Below, piece by piece: positions 7,646-17,251 of a DNA stretch of 24,268 nt. A model generated the notes under the pieces. That model worked only from the letters and a program-made list of their open reading frames with translations, did no database searches and was not told the DNA's origin. The position numbers and the translations under genes are program-made. Each line of letters begins with the position of its first letter. The stretch's first letter is position 1. Origin of the DNA: an uncultured Eubacteriales bacterium (lineage in GTDB: Bacteria > Bacillota > Clostridia > Lachnospirales > CAG-274). The stretch lies in assembly GCA_902496345.1 (NCBI GenBank), contig CABVAP010000020.1, forward strand, positions 1 to 24,268, in the 5' to 3' direction.

Positions 7646-7878
7646 TTAATAATTCCTCCTATGTACATCACAAAACAACTTAAATAAATTTCCTATTTAA
7701 TAAGGTTTAATTAATCAAGATTTCAAATTAAACAATTTTCAAACATAATATAGGCTTAACTGCTAACATATAAGCTAAAAAATCTTCTGAAATTTCAGTT
7801 GCCTATGGTGTTTAATAGAAAATTAAATTATATCAATCTTTTATTAATTAGTTCTTAATTAGTTATTTCCAGCTATTT
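7646..7878 (-). other. Structured 233-bp gap between tal and tkt
   Basis: No gene is seen. The gap contains a bulged inverted repeat (7750-7806), a 12-base perfect palindrome inside it (7787-7798), and two copies of TTAATTAGTT 11 bases apart (7844-7853 and 7855-7864). The tkt promoter is probably here, but I cannot pick a convincing -35/-10 pair. Confidence 0.5.
7750..7806 (-). repeat. Inverted repeat in the tal-tkt intergenic leader
   Basis: Plus-strand arms ATAGGCTTAACTG (7750-7762) and CAGTTGCCTAT (7796-7806) pair over 11 bases with a two-base TT bulge. They enclose the perfect palindrome CTGAAATTTCAG, which shares its CAG with the right arm. No U-tract follows on the minus strand, so a simple terminator is unlikely. 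It could be a leader hairpin or an operator for tkt. Confidence 0.4.
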
Positions 7879-8526
7879 TTAGTTCTTTGGAACGCTTTCC
7901 CAATCTTTTAAAAATCTCTCAATTCCTATATCTGTAAGAGGGTGTTTACTCATCTGTATAATTACCTTATAAGGAATTGTAGCTATATTCGCACCAGCTC
8001 TTGCTGCATTTATAACGTGCAATGGGTGACGGATACTTGCTGCTATTATTTCTGTTTCAATTCCGTGGATAGTAAAAATATCAACGATTTCTTCGATAAG
8101 GCTAATTCCGTCTTGACCTATATCGTCAAGTCTACCAAGGAACGGACTTACATAAGTCGCACCAGCTCTTGCTGCCATTAATGCTTGTGTTGCACTAAAG
8201 ATAAGGGTTACATTTGTTTTAATTCCCTCAGATGTTAAAACCTTAACTGCTTTTAAACCCTCTAAAGTCATAGGGATTTTTACAACTATGTTTTTATGTA
8301 TCTTTGCAAGCTCTCTTGCTTCTTTTATCATTCCCTCGTGTTCTAGGCTTATAACTTCGGCACTAATAGGTCCGTCAACGATTTCTGATATTTCCTTTAC
8401 AACATCTTCAAACTTTCTTCCCTCTTTTGCAATAAGAGATGGGTTTGTTGTTACTCCACAAATAATGCCTAAATCATTTGCTTCACGAATATGCTCAACG
8501 TTTGCAGTATCAATAAAAAGTTTCAT
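7879..8526 (-). CDS. tal: Transaldolase (small TAL/FSA family)
   Basis: Moves a dihydroxyacetone unit between sugar phosphates, linking with transketolase to complete the non-oxidative pentose phosphate pathway. The 215-residue single-domain barrel starts MKLFIDTANVEHIREA and has the family motif GVTTNPSLIAKEG (24-36). The Schiff-base lysine is K83 in VVKIPMT. The acid-base position reads SAEV with E57. In this family Glu here is typical of true transaldolases, whereas fructose-6-phosphate aldolases carry Gln, so transaldolase is preferred. A GGAGAG ribosome site lies about 10 bases before the ATG. It is divergent from coaBC and upstream of tkt on the same strand. The separation from tkt is long enough for independent control. 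Confidence 0.9.
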   Translation of the reverse strand: MKLFIDTANVEHIREANDLGIICGVTTNPSLIAKEGRKFEDVVKEISEIVDGPISAEVISLEHEGMIKEARELAKIHKNIVVKIPMTLEGLKAVKVLTSEGIKTNVTLIFSATQALMAARAGATYVSPFLGRLDDIGQDGISLIEEIVDIFTIHGIETEIIAASIRHPLHVINAARAGANIATIPYKVIIQMSKHPLTDIGIERFLKDWESVPKN

Positions 8527-8613
8527 TTTTTAAATCTCTCCTGTCGTATTTATTTTTTTACTCGGATTGATAAATAATTATAACTGTATCCAATAGGGAA
8601 GTCCCTTTCTTAA

Positions 8614-8619
8614 ATTTTA
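8614..8619 (-). promoter_or_regulatory. Candidate extended -10 element for tal
   Basis: On the minus strand TGG directly precedes TAAAAT (8614-8619), an extended -10 arrangement. The -35 region about 17 bases upstream (TACAAA) is poor. A short inverted repeat AGGGA/TCCCT lies just downstream in the would-be leader (8596-8607). Weak call based on position and motif. Confidence 0.25.
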
Positions 8620-8730
8620 CCACAAAACTTTTGAAATTTGTATACTTTTTTATATAAAATTTTGTATAAAAATTTTTATAAAACGATATTATTTTTGTAT
8701 TGTATAGATTTTTAGGTCGATTTATGATAT

Positions 8731-8736
8731 TATAAT
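8731..8736 (+). promoter_or_regulatory. Candidate -10 box for coaBC
   Basis: A perfect TATAAT at 8731-8736 lies about 70 bases before the coaBC start. I see no good -35 at 16-18 bases upstream, so it would need an activator or other contacts. Listed because a consensus -10 in the divergent gap is the best plus-strand candidate. Confidence 0.3.
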
Positions 8737-8803
8737 GAAAGGAAGATGAAAATTTGATTGATGAAAAAATTTGACAAATTAGAAATTTAAAAGGAGATTC
8801 ACT

Positions 8804-10000
8804 ATGCTGAAAGGGAAAAATATTGTTCTTGGTGTGACGGGGAGCGTTGCTGCATATAAAGCAGCTTATCTCGCAAGGCTTTTAGTTAAACAACACGCAA
8901 ATGTAGATGTTATATTAACTGCGAACGCATCTAAATTTGTGACACCTCTTACTTTTGAGTCACTTACTGCGACAAAATGTGTCGTTGATACTTTCGATAG
9001 AAATTTTAAATTTGACATAGAACATATTTCGCTTGCTAAAAAGGCTGATTTATTTATCGTTGCCCCTGCAAGTGCTAATATAATTGGTAAAATTGCAAAC
9101 GGTATCGCTGATGATATGCTTTCAACAACTATTATGGCGGCAACTTGTCCTAAAATTATCTCGCCAGCTATGAATACAAATATGTTTCATAATTCTATTG
9201 TTCAAGAAAATATTGAAAAACTTAAAAGACACGGCTATAAAATTATTGCTCCGGCTAAAGGTCTTTTGGCTTGCAATGATGTTGGTGACGGAAAGTTTCC
9301 AGAGCCAGAAATTATATTAGAGCATATTTTAAATGAAATTGCTAGGGAAAAAGATTTAGTTGGTAAAAAAGTTGTTGTAACTGCTGGCCCTACTCAAGAA
9401 ACTATTGACCCTGTGCGTTATATCACAAATCATTCAACCGGTAAAATGGGCTATGCTATAGCTAAAGAGTGCGTTATGAGAGGGGCAGACGTTACCCTTA
9501 TAAGTGGACCTGTTTCTATTGAACCACCTTTATCAGCAAACGTTATAAATGTCGTTTCAGCACAAGATATGTATAATGCAGTTATGGATAATTTTACGGA
9601 TTGTGATTATATATTTAAGTCGGCTGCTGTTGCTGATTACACACCTATAAATGTCGCCGAAAATAAAATCAAGAAAAAAGAGGGCGATTTGGCTATTCCT
9701 TTAAAAAGAACAAACGATATTTTGAAATCTTTGGGTGAGAGAAAAAAAGGTCAGGTTATATGTGGCTTTTCTATGGAAACAGAAAATTTGATTGAAAATT
9801 CTAGAAAAAAACTTGATTCTAAAAATGCTGATATAATTGTTGCAAATAGCCTTAAAGCTGACGGTGCAGGTTTTGGAACTGACACAAATGTTGTTAGCAT
9901 AATAACAAAAGATGATATAAAAGAACTTCCTAAAATGTCGAAACTAGATGTTGCTCGTGAAATAGTGAACGTGGCAATGAACTTAGGAAAACAAAAATAG
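8804..10000 (+). CDS. coaBC: Bifunctional phosphopantothenoylcysteine synthetase/decarboxylase
   Basis: Makes 4'-phosphopantetheine for coenzyme A. The CoaB half joins cysteine to 4'-phosphopantothenate using CTP, and the flavin-dependent CoaC half decarboxylates the product. In the 398-residue protein CoaC comes first: GVTGSVAAYKA (10-20), catalytic H74 in IEHISLAKKAD, the PAMNTNM motif (121-127), and the active-site loop with C157 in GLLACNDVGDGKFPEP. CoaB follows from about 188: VVVTAGPTQETIDPVRYITNHSTGKMG, SAAVADY, and the Lys-rich KIKKKEGD with LKRTNDIL (278-297) expected at the CTP/acyl-phosphate site. AAGGAG is well spaced before the ATG. ispE begins 32 bases downstream with its own ribosome site, so the two are probably cotranscribed. 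The protein is complete and ordinary for the family. Confidence 0.97.
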   Translation: MLKGKNIVLGVTGSVAAYKAAYLARLLVKQHANVDVILTANASKFVTPLTFESLTATKCVVDTFDRNFKFDIEHISLAKKADLFIVAPASANIIGKIANGIADDMLSTTIMAATCPKIISPAMNTNMFHNSIVQENIEKLKRHGYKIIAPAKGLLACNDVGDGKFPEPEIILEHILNEIAREKDLVGKKVVVTAGPTQETIDPVRYITNHSTGKMGYAIAKECVMRGADVTLISGPVSIEPPLSANVINVVSAQDMYNAVMDNFTDCDYIFKSAAVADYTPINVAENKIKKKEGDLAIPLKRTNDILKSLGERKKGQVICGFSMETENLIENSRKKLDSKNADIIVANSLKADGAGFGTDTNVVSIITKDDIKELPKMSKLDVAREIVNVAMNLGKQK

Positions 10001-10032
10001 TATTTTAATTTTAAAGGTATAGGAGTGATAAA

Positions 10033-10905
10033 ATGGGTAAATTTACTTCGATAAAAGCAAAAGCAAAAATAAATATTGCACTTGATATTGTTGGAAAAAG
10101 AGATGACGGATACCACGAAATCAAGACGATAATGCAAACTGTTGACTTATGCGATAATGTAAAAATTACAGTCAACAAGGAAAGTGACGGGATTAACATA
10201 ACAACAGATAGTGATAAGATACCAACAGACGAAAAAAATCTTGCATACAAAGCAGCAAGTTATTTGAAAGAAAATTATGGCATAAAAGACGGCATAGATA
10301 TATATATACAGAAAAATATACCTGTTGCAGCAGGTCTTGCAGGGGGGAGTACAGATTGTGCTGCTGTTTTAAAAGGGGTTAGAAATTTATTTGAACTACC
10401 TTTATCAGATAGTGAATTAAAAGAGATTGCTGTAAAATTTGGTGCAGATGTGCCTTACTGTATAGACGGTGGAACTTGCCTTGCAGAGGGGATAGGGGAA
10501 AAGCTCACAAAACTGCCTGATTTCCCTGTTATGTATGTTGTATTAGCAAAGCCAGATATTGATGTTTCGTCAGCTGAAGTGTATAAGGAATTTGATATGG
10601 CAAATGTTTCTGAAAGACCAGATATGGCTAAGTTTAGAAAAGACATAGAAAAAAACAACTTGAAAGAAGTTTGTGACAGTCTTTGCAACGTTCTTGAGTC
10701 TGTGACGATAAAAAAATACCCAATTATTGAGGAAATTAAAGGTGCTATGCTTGAGTTCGGTGCGTTAGGTTCGCTAATGAGTGGAAGTGGCCCGACTGTT
10801 TTTGGTTTATACATCTACAAGCAAGACGGAATAAACACTTTAAAATATTTAAGGAGCAAGTTTGGAATAAGCGAATGTTATCTTGTCAACATAGCTAATT
10901 TGTAA
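10033..10905 (+). CDS. ispE: 4-diphosphocytidyl-2-C-methyl-D-erythritol kinase
   Basis: GHMP-family kinase that phosphorylates CDP-methylerythritol in the MEP pathway to isoprenoid precursors. The 290-residue protein has K12 in AKINIALDIVGKRDDGYHE, the phosphate-binding loop PVAAGLAGGSTD (97-108), and the catalytic D139 in FGADVPYCIDGGTCLAEG. The third GHMP motif is near residue 245 (GSLMSGSGPTVFG). The length is typical. The start is supported by ATAGGAG about 7 bases upstream. It follows coaBC by 32 bases. In many bacteria ispE has unrelated neighbours, so the pairing with coaBC says little about function. A strong convergent terminator lies 63 bases after the stop. Confidence 0.96.
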   Translation: MGKFTSIKAKAKINIALDIVGKRDDGYHEIKTIMQTVDLCDNVKITVNKESDGINITTDSDKIPTDEKNLAYKAASYLKENYGIKDGIDIYIQKNIPVAAGLAGGSTDCAAVLKGVRNLFELPLSDSELKEIAVKFGADVPYCIDGGTCLAEGIGEKLTKLPDFPVMYVVLAKPDIDVSSAEVYKEFDMANVSERPDMAKFRKDIEKNNLKEVCDSLCNVLESVTIKKYPIIEEIKGAMLEFGALGSLMSGSGPTVFGLYIYKQDGINTLKYLRSKFGISECYLVNIANL

Positions 10906-10968
10906 AATGTTAAAGCAAAAGCTTAATAGTAAATTGAAACGTTTTTCTATAGCAAAAAGGTTTTAAAG

Positions 10969-11003
10969 AAATGCCCCTTGAGGATAGACCTCAAGGGGCA
11001 TTT
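10969..11003. terminator. Strong bidirectional terminator between ispE and gltD
   Basis: A perfect 15-bp stem, left arm AAATGCCCCTTGAGG (10969-10983) and right arm CCTCAAGGGGCATTT (10989-11003), around a 5-base loop. A run of six T at 11001-11006 serves the plus strand. On the minus strand the stem is followed by TTTCTTTAAAA. It can end both convergent transcripts. It shares ACCTCAAGGG with the hairpin at 4952-4976. Confidence 0.92.
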
Positions 11004-11013
11004 TTTATAATTC

Positions 11014-12477
11014 TTATCTATTTTCTAAGTATTTGTCGCAAGCCTCGGCAGCACTTCTACCCTCGTGGATTGCCCAAACAACAAGGCTTTGACCTCTTCT
11101 CATATCACCGGCAGCAAAAACACCTTTTACGTTTGTTTCATATTTTCCGTATTCAGCTTTTACATTGCTTCTTGCGTCTGTTTCAAGTGAAAGCTGTTTA
11201 ATAAGTGTGTCTTCCGGTCCTGTGAATCCCATAGCTAAAAGCATAAGTTGACAAGGACGTACTTTTTCTGTTCCAGCAACAGGTTTTGGTGTCATTCTTC
11301 CGTTTTCAGTTACCCATTCAACCTCTACTGTATGAACTTCTTTTATATTTCCGTTTTCATCTGGAACAACCTTAGTGACTGTGTTTAAATATTCTCTAGG
11401 GTCTTTTCCAAATTTATAAATGCTTTCTTCTTGACCATAATCAGTTTTCTTGATTCTTGGCCATTGTGGCCACGGATTGTTTGCACGTCTGCTTTCTGGT
11501 GCTTCCGGCATAATTTCTATCTGTGTCACGCTCTTACAACCGTGTCTTATAGATGTACCAACACAGTCTGTACCGGTATCTCCACCACCGATTATAATAA
11601 CGTCTTTGCCCTCTGCACTTATATATTGTCTGTCTTCGTGATTAGAGTCCAACAAACTTTTTGTATTTGCTTTGAGGAAATCAACAGCAAAATAAATACC
11701 TTTTGTTTCTTTTCTTCCCTCTGCTTGCAAATCTCTTGCTTTTGTTGCACCACAACATAAAACTACTGCATCAAAATCATTTATAAGTTTTGAAACAGGG
11801 TAATTTTTGCCTACCTCTGTATTATATTCAAACTTGATACCTTCTTTTTCAAGAATATCAATACGTCTTTGAACAACCTTTTTATCAAGTTTCATATTAG
11901 GTATACCGTACATAAGGAGTCCACCGGCTCTGTCAGCACGTTCAAAAACTGTTACTGTATGACCTTTTTGGTTAAGAATATCGGCACAAGCAAGTCCAGA
12001 TGGTCCTGAACCTACAACAGCAACTCTTTTTTGAGTTGATTTCTTAGGTATTCGTGGAAGAACTTTGCCTTCTTCAAACATTTTATCAATGATATGAACT
12101 TCGATATTTTTAACTGTAACAGCCGGCTCATTCATTCCAAGTGTACAAGAACCCTCACACAAGGCAGGACAAACACGACCGGTAAACTCTGGGAAATTGC
12201 TTGTCTTTGTAAGACGTTTGTATGCTTCGTCATATTTTCCTCTATAAACAAGGTCATTCCATTCAGGAATATAGTTGCCAAGTGGACAACCTCCCTCGAG
12301 AGGTTTGCCCGTATGGCAGAAAGGAACTCCACAATTCATACATCTTGCACCCTGTTCCCTTAAAGAGTCTGTGTCAAAGTGAGTATGAAATTCATTCCAG
12401 TCTTTTATTCTTTCTTCTGGTGTTCTATCTTCAGGAAGTTTTCTATCAAATTCCATAAATCCAGTTGGTTTACCCAT
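11014..12477 (-). CDS. gltD: Glutamate synthase (NADPH) small subunit
   Basis: Transfers electrons from NADPH through FAD and Fe-S centres to the large subunit GltB for glutamate synthesis. The 487-residue protein has the N-terminal Cys set C46, C49, C54, C64, then C103, C107, C111, as in the family. It also has an FAD-binding VVGSGPSGLACAD (near 150-162), a second nucleotide fold VIIIGGGDTGTDCVGTS, and a C-terminal VFAAGDMRRGQSLVVWAI flavin motif. The ATG at 12475-12477 lies inside the end of gltB (8-base overlap), indicating translational coupling and a one-to-one complex. It is a paralogue of NfnB at 67-1455. Adjacency to gltB and the longer GltD-type N-terminus settle the assignment here. 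Confidence 0.95.
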   Translation of the reverse strand: MGKPTGFMEFDRKLPEDRTPEERIKDWNEFHTHFDTDSLREQGARCMNCGVPFCHTGKPLEGGCPLGNYIPEWNDLVYRGKYDEAYKRLTKTSNFPEFTGRVCPALCEGSCTLGMNEPAVTVKNIEVHIIDKMFEEGKVLPRIPKKSTQKRVAVVGSGPSGLACADILNQKGHTVTVFERADRAGGLLMYGIPNMKLDKKVVQRRIDILEKEGIKFEYNTEVGKNYPVSKLINDFDAVVLCCGATKARDLQAEGRKETKGIYFAVDFLKANTKSLLDSNHEDRQYISAEGKDVIIIGGGDTGTDCVGTSIRHGCKSVTQIEIMPEAPESRRANNPWPQWPRIKKTDYGQEESIYKFGKDPREYLNTVTKVVPDENGNIKEVHTVEVEWVTENGRMTPKPVAGTEKVRPCQLMLLAMGFTGPEDTLIKQLSLETDARSNVKAEYGKYETNVKGVFAAGDMRRGQSLVVWAIHEGRSAAEACDKYLENR

Positions 12478-15400
12478 TTACAACGCTTCCTTTCTGTGCA
12501 GATTTTGCTCCAATGACAACTTCAAATGCTTCCATTTTTGCGTCTTCCTCTGACATACCCTTTAATGTACAATTTTTGATTTCAGTAATAACTTTTTTAT
12601 AATCGAAAGGAATTACCTGTACAAAGTTTTTAACTTCTTCATCGAAATTATCAAGGATTTGTTTTGCTTTTGAACTTCCTGTGTATTTGTAATGATTTTC
12701 AATCATCTCTTTGAGTTCAGCAACGTTTTCTTTTTCTGTAACGGATTCAAGAGAAACAAGTTGTTTATTACATCTTTCTTCAAATTTTCCGTCAACATTA
12801 TAAACGTATGCAATACCACCAGACATACCAGCACCGAAGTTTCTTCCTGTTTTACCAAGAACAACAACTCGACCACCTGTCATATATTCGCAACCGTGTT
12901 GACCTATTCCCTCAACAACTGCTTTCATACCACTATTACGTACACAGAAACGTTCACCAGCAAGACCGTCAATATATGCTTCACCTTTTACAGCACCATA
13001 GAACGCAACGTTACCTATTATAACATTTTCGTCAGCCTTAAATTTTGCTTTTTTAGGAGGAACAACAATTATTTTACCACCTGAAAGTCCTTTTCCTATA
13101 TAGTCATTTGAGTCACCCTCAAGACGCATTGTCACACCTTTTGCAAGGAACGCACCAAAGCTCTGACCTGCTGAACCTGAGAAGTTAAGATTTATTGTAT
13201 CTTCTGCAAGACCGTCATCACCGTGTTTCTTTGTGATTTCTGATGAAAGGATTGTACCAACAACTCTGTTGATATTTGTAAGTGACATACTTGTTTCAAC
13301 ACGTTTCCCACTGTTGATAGCAGGTTCGCAAAGTCTTACAAGTGCATTTACATCAAGAGTTTTTTCAAGCTCGTGGTCTTGTTTAACATTGAAATATCTT
13401 TCGTTATCATTTGAGCAGATTTTTGTTTGATATAAAATGCTTGTAAGGTCAACGCTTTTTGCTTTCCAGTTATCAACTTTTTTAGGTGCAAGTTTTTCAA
13501 CGTGACCTATCATCTCTTCAACAGATTTCACACCTATTTTAGCCATCCATTCACGTAAATCCTGTGCGATAAATCTCATAAAGTTTTCAACATATTCAGG
13601 TTTACCTTTAAATTTCTTTCTAAGTTCCGGATTTTGAGTTGCAACACCAACAGGACAAGTATCAAGGTTACAGACTCTCATCATTACACAACCCATAGTA
13701 ATAAGTGGACCTGTTGCAAAGCCAAATTCTTCGGCACCAAGAAGTGCTGCGATTGCTACGTCACGACCTGTTAAAAGTTTACCGTCTGTTTCGATAACAA
13801 CTCTATTTCTTAAATTATTCATAAGGAGTGCTTGATGAGTTTCGGCAACACCTAATTCCCAAGGAAGACCGGCGTGACGTACACTTGTACGTGGAGCAGC
13901 ACCTGTACCTCCGTCATAACCACTTATAAGAATAACATCTGCACGACCTTTTGCAACACCGACAGCGATTGTACCAACACCTGCCTCAGAAACAAGTTTA
14001 ACGCTTATTCTTGCATTTCTGTTTGCATTTTTAAGGTCGTGGATAAGCTGTGCAAGGTCTTCAATTGAATAAATGTCGTGGTGTGGTGGTGGTGAAATAA
14101 GGCTTACACCAGGAGTTGAGTTTCTTGCTTTTGCAATCCAAGGATAAACTTTTTTGCCAGGAAGATGACCACCTTCACCAGGTTTTGCACCCTGTGCCAT
14201 TTTTATTTGAATTTCAATTGCATTCTGTAAATAATGGATAGTTACACCAAAACGACCAGACGCAACCTGTTTTATTGCTGAACATCTAGAGTCACCATTT
14301 TCATCAGGAATAAATCTGTCTGGGTTTTCGCCACCTTCACCACTATTAGATTTACCACCTAATCTATTCATAGCGATAGCCATACATTGGTGAGCCTCAA
14401 GGCTTATAGAACCATAACTCATAGCACCAGTTTTAAATCTCTTAACGATAGAGTCAACCGGTTCAACCTCATCAATATTTATTGGTTTATCAACTGTTCT
14501 TATGTCAAGAAGTCCTCTTATATGACAGAGTTGTTCTGTTCTATCATTCATAAGTTCAGTGTATTCTTTGAAAAGTTTATAGTCGCCTGTTTGACAAGCT
14601 TTTTGGAGTTTATAAATTGATTCAGGATTAAAGAGATGATATTCTCCTCCTCTTCTCCATTTATAATCTCCACCAGGTTCTAATGCACTCTCTTTTGTAA
14701 GTACATCAAATGCTTTTTCGTGACGAAGTCTAGTTTCTCTAGCTATATGTCTTTCTGTAAGTCCACCAATTCTAGTTACTGTACCTGTGAAATATTTTTT
14801 AACTACATCTTCAGAAAGTCCGAGTGCTTCAAAGATTTGAGCCCCTTGATAACTTTGAATTGTAGAGATACCCATTTTAGACATAATTTTTACTATGCCA
14901 CTTGTAACAACGTCAACATATATATTGATAGCTTCTTCTTTAGAAACTTTGATATATTCCTGTTTAGACATATCCTCTAATGTTTCATAAGCAAGGTATG
15001 GATTAATTGCATTTGCACCATAACCAAGTAAAACAGCAAAGTGATGAACCTCTCTAGGTTCGCCTGTTTCAAGAACTATACTTACGTTCATTCTTGAACC
15101 TTTATTTATGAGGTGATGATGAACACCAGATGATGCTAAAAGTGCAGGAATTGCGTATTTTTCAGATGTAACACCTTTATCAGAAAGAACGATTATATTA
15201 CAGCCATTTTCAACAGCTATATCAACAGCTTTGAAAATATCTTCGATAGCTCTAACCATACCGTCTTTTTCTTTTGCGTTGTAAAGCATTGGGATTGTTA
15301 CAGCTTTAAATCCGTCTTCATCAATCTTTTTGATTTTGTCAAGTTCTTCATTTGTAATGATTGGAGTTTTACATCTTATTCTACGGCAGTTTTCACCTGT

Positions 15401-17188
15401 TGGGTTTAATAAGTTCTTTTCTCCACCGAGGTATACAAGTGTGCTTGTAACAACTTTTTCTCTGATAGCGTCAATCGGTGGGTTTGTAACCTGTGCGAAA
15501 AGCTGTTTGAAATAGTTATATAAAAGCTGTGGTTTTTCAGACAAAACAGCGATAGGTGAGTCTGTACCCATTGCAGAAATTGGGTCAGTTTTTGTTTCGA
15601 TGATACCCCTTAATGTCATATCAACATCTTCCCAAGTGTATCCGAATGCTTTTTGTCTTGTGAGCAAAGATTCTTTTTCTTCAAACTCATTCTCTCTATT
15701 TACAAAGATGTTTTCAAGTTCGATAATTCTTTTTGTCACAAGTTCGCCATAAGGCTGTTTACTTGTTTTGTCTTTGATTTCGTCAACAAGGTCACGCCAG
15801 TTTTGAGCTTTTTCAGATGATTTAATTTCATCAAGTTTCAAGAGGTTTTTATCAAGCCACTTTCTATATGGGTGTTCAGATGTAACATTTTTCTTTATTT
15901 CATCGTCTTCAATTATTCTTCCTTCTTTTGTATCGATAAGGAGCATTTTTCCAGGTTCAAGTCTATCTTTTTTAACAATATTCTCTGTAGGAATATCTAA
16001 AACACCAACTTCAGAAGAAAGTATAACCATATCATCTTTTGTAACATAATATCTTGCCGGTCTAAGTCCATTTCTGTCAAGTGTTGCACCAACTTGTACA
16101 CCGTCAGTAAAGCCTATTGCAGCAGGACCGTCCCAAGGTTCCATCATACAACTGCTATATTCATAGAACGCACGTTTTTCGTCCGGCATAGCAGAGTCGT
16201 TTTCCCAAGGTTCCGGAATAGTCATCATAATAGCTTTAGGTAAAGAATAGCCGGAAAGTGTAAGCATATTTACAAAGTTATCGAGCATAGCAGAGTCACT
16301 TCCGTCCTCATTTATGACAGGATAAATCTTCTTAATATCTTCACCAAAGACATCTGTTTCAAACATTTTCTCTCTTGCTTTAATCCAGTTTACGTTACCT
16401 CTTATTGTGTTGATTTCGCCGTTATGGATTAAATATCTGTTAGGGTGAGCTCTCTCCCAGCTAGGGAAAGTGTTTGTACTAAAACGAGAGTGAACCATAG
16501 CAATAGCAGTTTTTACATCAAGGTCCATAAGGTCAAGGTAAAATCTATTTACTTGGTCTGGTGTAAGCATACCTTTGTATACTATAGTTTTTGAAGATAA
16601 TGACGCAAAGTAGAAATAACTATCTTTATCTTCTTTACTAAATCTGATGTCCTTTTCGGCTCTTTTTAAAATAACAAAAAGTTTTCTTTCAAATTCATCG
16701 CCAGCACTAATATTATCAGCTTTTTTAATGAAAACTTGTACTATTCGTGGCATAGCTTCTCTTGCACTTTTACCGATACATTTAGCATAAGTTGGAACCT
16801 CTCTCATACCAAGATAAGTTTGTCCTTCTTCGCTAACAATTTTTTCTAATTTTGCCAAAGATTTGGTTCTTGTGTCAAAATCTGGGGATAAAAAAAGCAT
16901 ACCCACTCCGTAATCTCCTTCATTGGGTAGCTTAATGTCTTCGTTCACACAAACTTTCTTCATAAATGCGTGGGGTATTTGAATTAAAATACCAGCACCA
17001 TCGCCTGTATCAGGCTCACTTCCTACACCGCCTCGGTGTGCAAGGTTTTTCAAAATCTGAATTGCACTATCGATAATGTCGTGGGACTTTTTACCTTTGA
17101 TGTTAGCAATAAGTCCTATACCACAGGCATCGTGTTCAAACTTAGGGTCATAAAGACCTTGTTTTGGGGGTAATCCATTGTAATCCAC
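12470..17188 (-). CDS. gltB: Glutamate synthase (NADPH) large subunit
   Basis: Cytoplasmic GOGAT large subunit. It releases ammonia from glutamine and channels it to 2-oxoglutarate, giving two glutamates. The 1572-residue protein is full length. The N-terminal class II amidotransferase starts at C22 (HDACGIGLIANI), so residues 1-21 are probably removed to expose the catalytic cysteine. HRGG (51-54) and GDGAGIL follow. The FMN synthase region contains LTERHIARETRLRH-type and AKPGEGGHLPGKKV sequence. The 3Fe-4S cysteines lie in CVMMRVCNLDTCPVG (about 1163-1178). A glycine-rich beta-helix domain closes the protein. The start is GTG (17186-17188) with AAGGA 8 bases upstream. It is first in the operon with gltD. 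The 650-base divergent region upstream has an inverted repeat that could be its operator. Confidence 0.97.
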   Translation of the reverse strand: MDYNGLPPKQGLYDPKFEHDACGIGLIANIKGKKSHDIIDSAIQILKNLAHRGGVGSEPDTGDGAGILIQIPHAFMKKVCVNEDIKLPNEGDYGVGMLFLSPDFDTRTKSLAKLEKIVSEEGQTYLGMREVPTYAKCIGKSAREAMPRIVQVFIKKADNISAGDEFERKLFVILKRAEKDIRFSKEDKDSYFYFASLSSKTIVYKGMLTPDQVNRFYLDLMDLDVKTAIAMVHSRFSTNTFPSWERAHPNRYLIHNGEINTIRGNVNWIKAREKMFETDVFGEDIKKIYPVINEDGSDSAMLDNFVNMLTLSGYSLPKAIMMTIPEPWENDSAMPDEKRAFYEYSSCMMEPWDGPAAIGFTDGVQVGATLDRNGLRPARYYVTKDDMVILSSEVGVLDIPTENIVKKDRLEPGKMLLIDTKEGRIIEDDEIKKNVTSEHPYRKWLDKNLLKLDEIKSSEKAQNWRDLVDEIKDKTSKQPYGELVTKRIIELENIFVNRENEFEEKESLLTRQKAFGYTWEDVDMTLRGIIETKTDPISAMGTDSPIAVLSEKPQLLYNYFKQLFAQVTNPPIDAIREKVVTSTLVYLGGEKNLLNPTGENCRRIRCKTPIITNEELDKIKKIDEDGFKAVTIPMLYNAKEKDGMVRAIEDIFKAVDIAVENGCNIIVLSDKGVTSEKYAIPALLASSGVHHHLINKGSRMNVSIVLETGEPREVHHFAVLLGYGANAINPYLAYETLEDMSKQEYIKVSKEEAINIYVDVVTSGIVKIMSKMGISTIQSYQGAQIFEALGLSEDVVKKYFTGTVTRIGGLTERHIARETRLRHEKAFDVLTKESALEPGGDYKWRRGGEYHLFNPESIYKLQKACQTGDYKLFKEYTELMNDRTEQLCHIRGLLDIRTVDKPINIDEVEPVDSIVKRFKTGAMSYGSISLEAHQCMAIAMNRLGGKSNSGEGGENPDRFIPDENGDSRCSAIKQVASGRFGVTIHYLQNAIEIQIKMAQGAKPGEGGHLPGKKVYPWIAKARNSTPGVSLISPPPHHDIYSIEDLAQLIHDLKNANRNARISVKLVSEAGVGTIAVGVAKGRADVILISGYDGGTGAAPRTSVRHAGLPWELGVAETHQALLMNNLRNRVVIETDGKLLTGRDVAIAALLGAEEFGFATGPLITMGCVMMRVCNLDTCPVGVATQNPELRKKFKGKPEYVENFMRFIAQDLREWMAKIGVKSVEEMIGHVEKLAPKKVDNWKAKSVDLTSILYQTKICSNDNERYFNVKQDHELEKTLDVNALVRLCEPAINSGKRVETSMSLTNINRVVGTILSSEITKKHGDDGLAEDTINLNFSGSAGQSFGAFLAKGVTMRLEGDSNDYIGKGLSGGKIIVVPPKKAKFKADENVIIGNVAFYGAVKGEAYIDGLAGERFCVRNSGMKAVVEGIGQHGCEYMTGGRVVVLGKTGRNFGAGMSGGIAYVYNVDGKFEERCNKQLVSLESVTEKENVAELKEMIENHYKYTGSSKAKQILDNFDEEVKNFVQVIPFDYKKVITEIKNCTLKGMSEEDAKMEAFEVVIGAKSAQKGSVVNG

Positions 17189-17251
17189 AATATCAGTCCT
17201 TCCATAAACTTGTTATTTGATTTTTATTATTTTTTACAAAAGCTAATTTGT

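Noticed and set aside
7879..8526. Fructose-6-phosphate aldolase instead of transaldolase
   Set aside because: The acid-base position is Glu (SAEV, E57) rather than the Gln typical of the aldolases, and the gene lies next to transketolase.
12692..15515. Several open frames of 60-130 codons on the plus strand across gltB
   Set aside because: They lie wholly inside the conserved gltB reading frame on the other strand, have no family resemblance or ribosome sites, and are antisense shadows.
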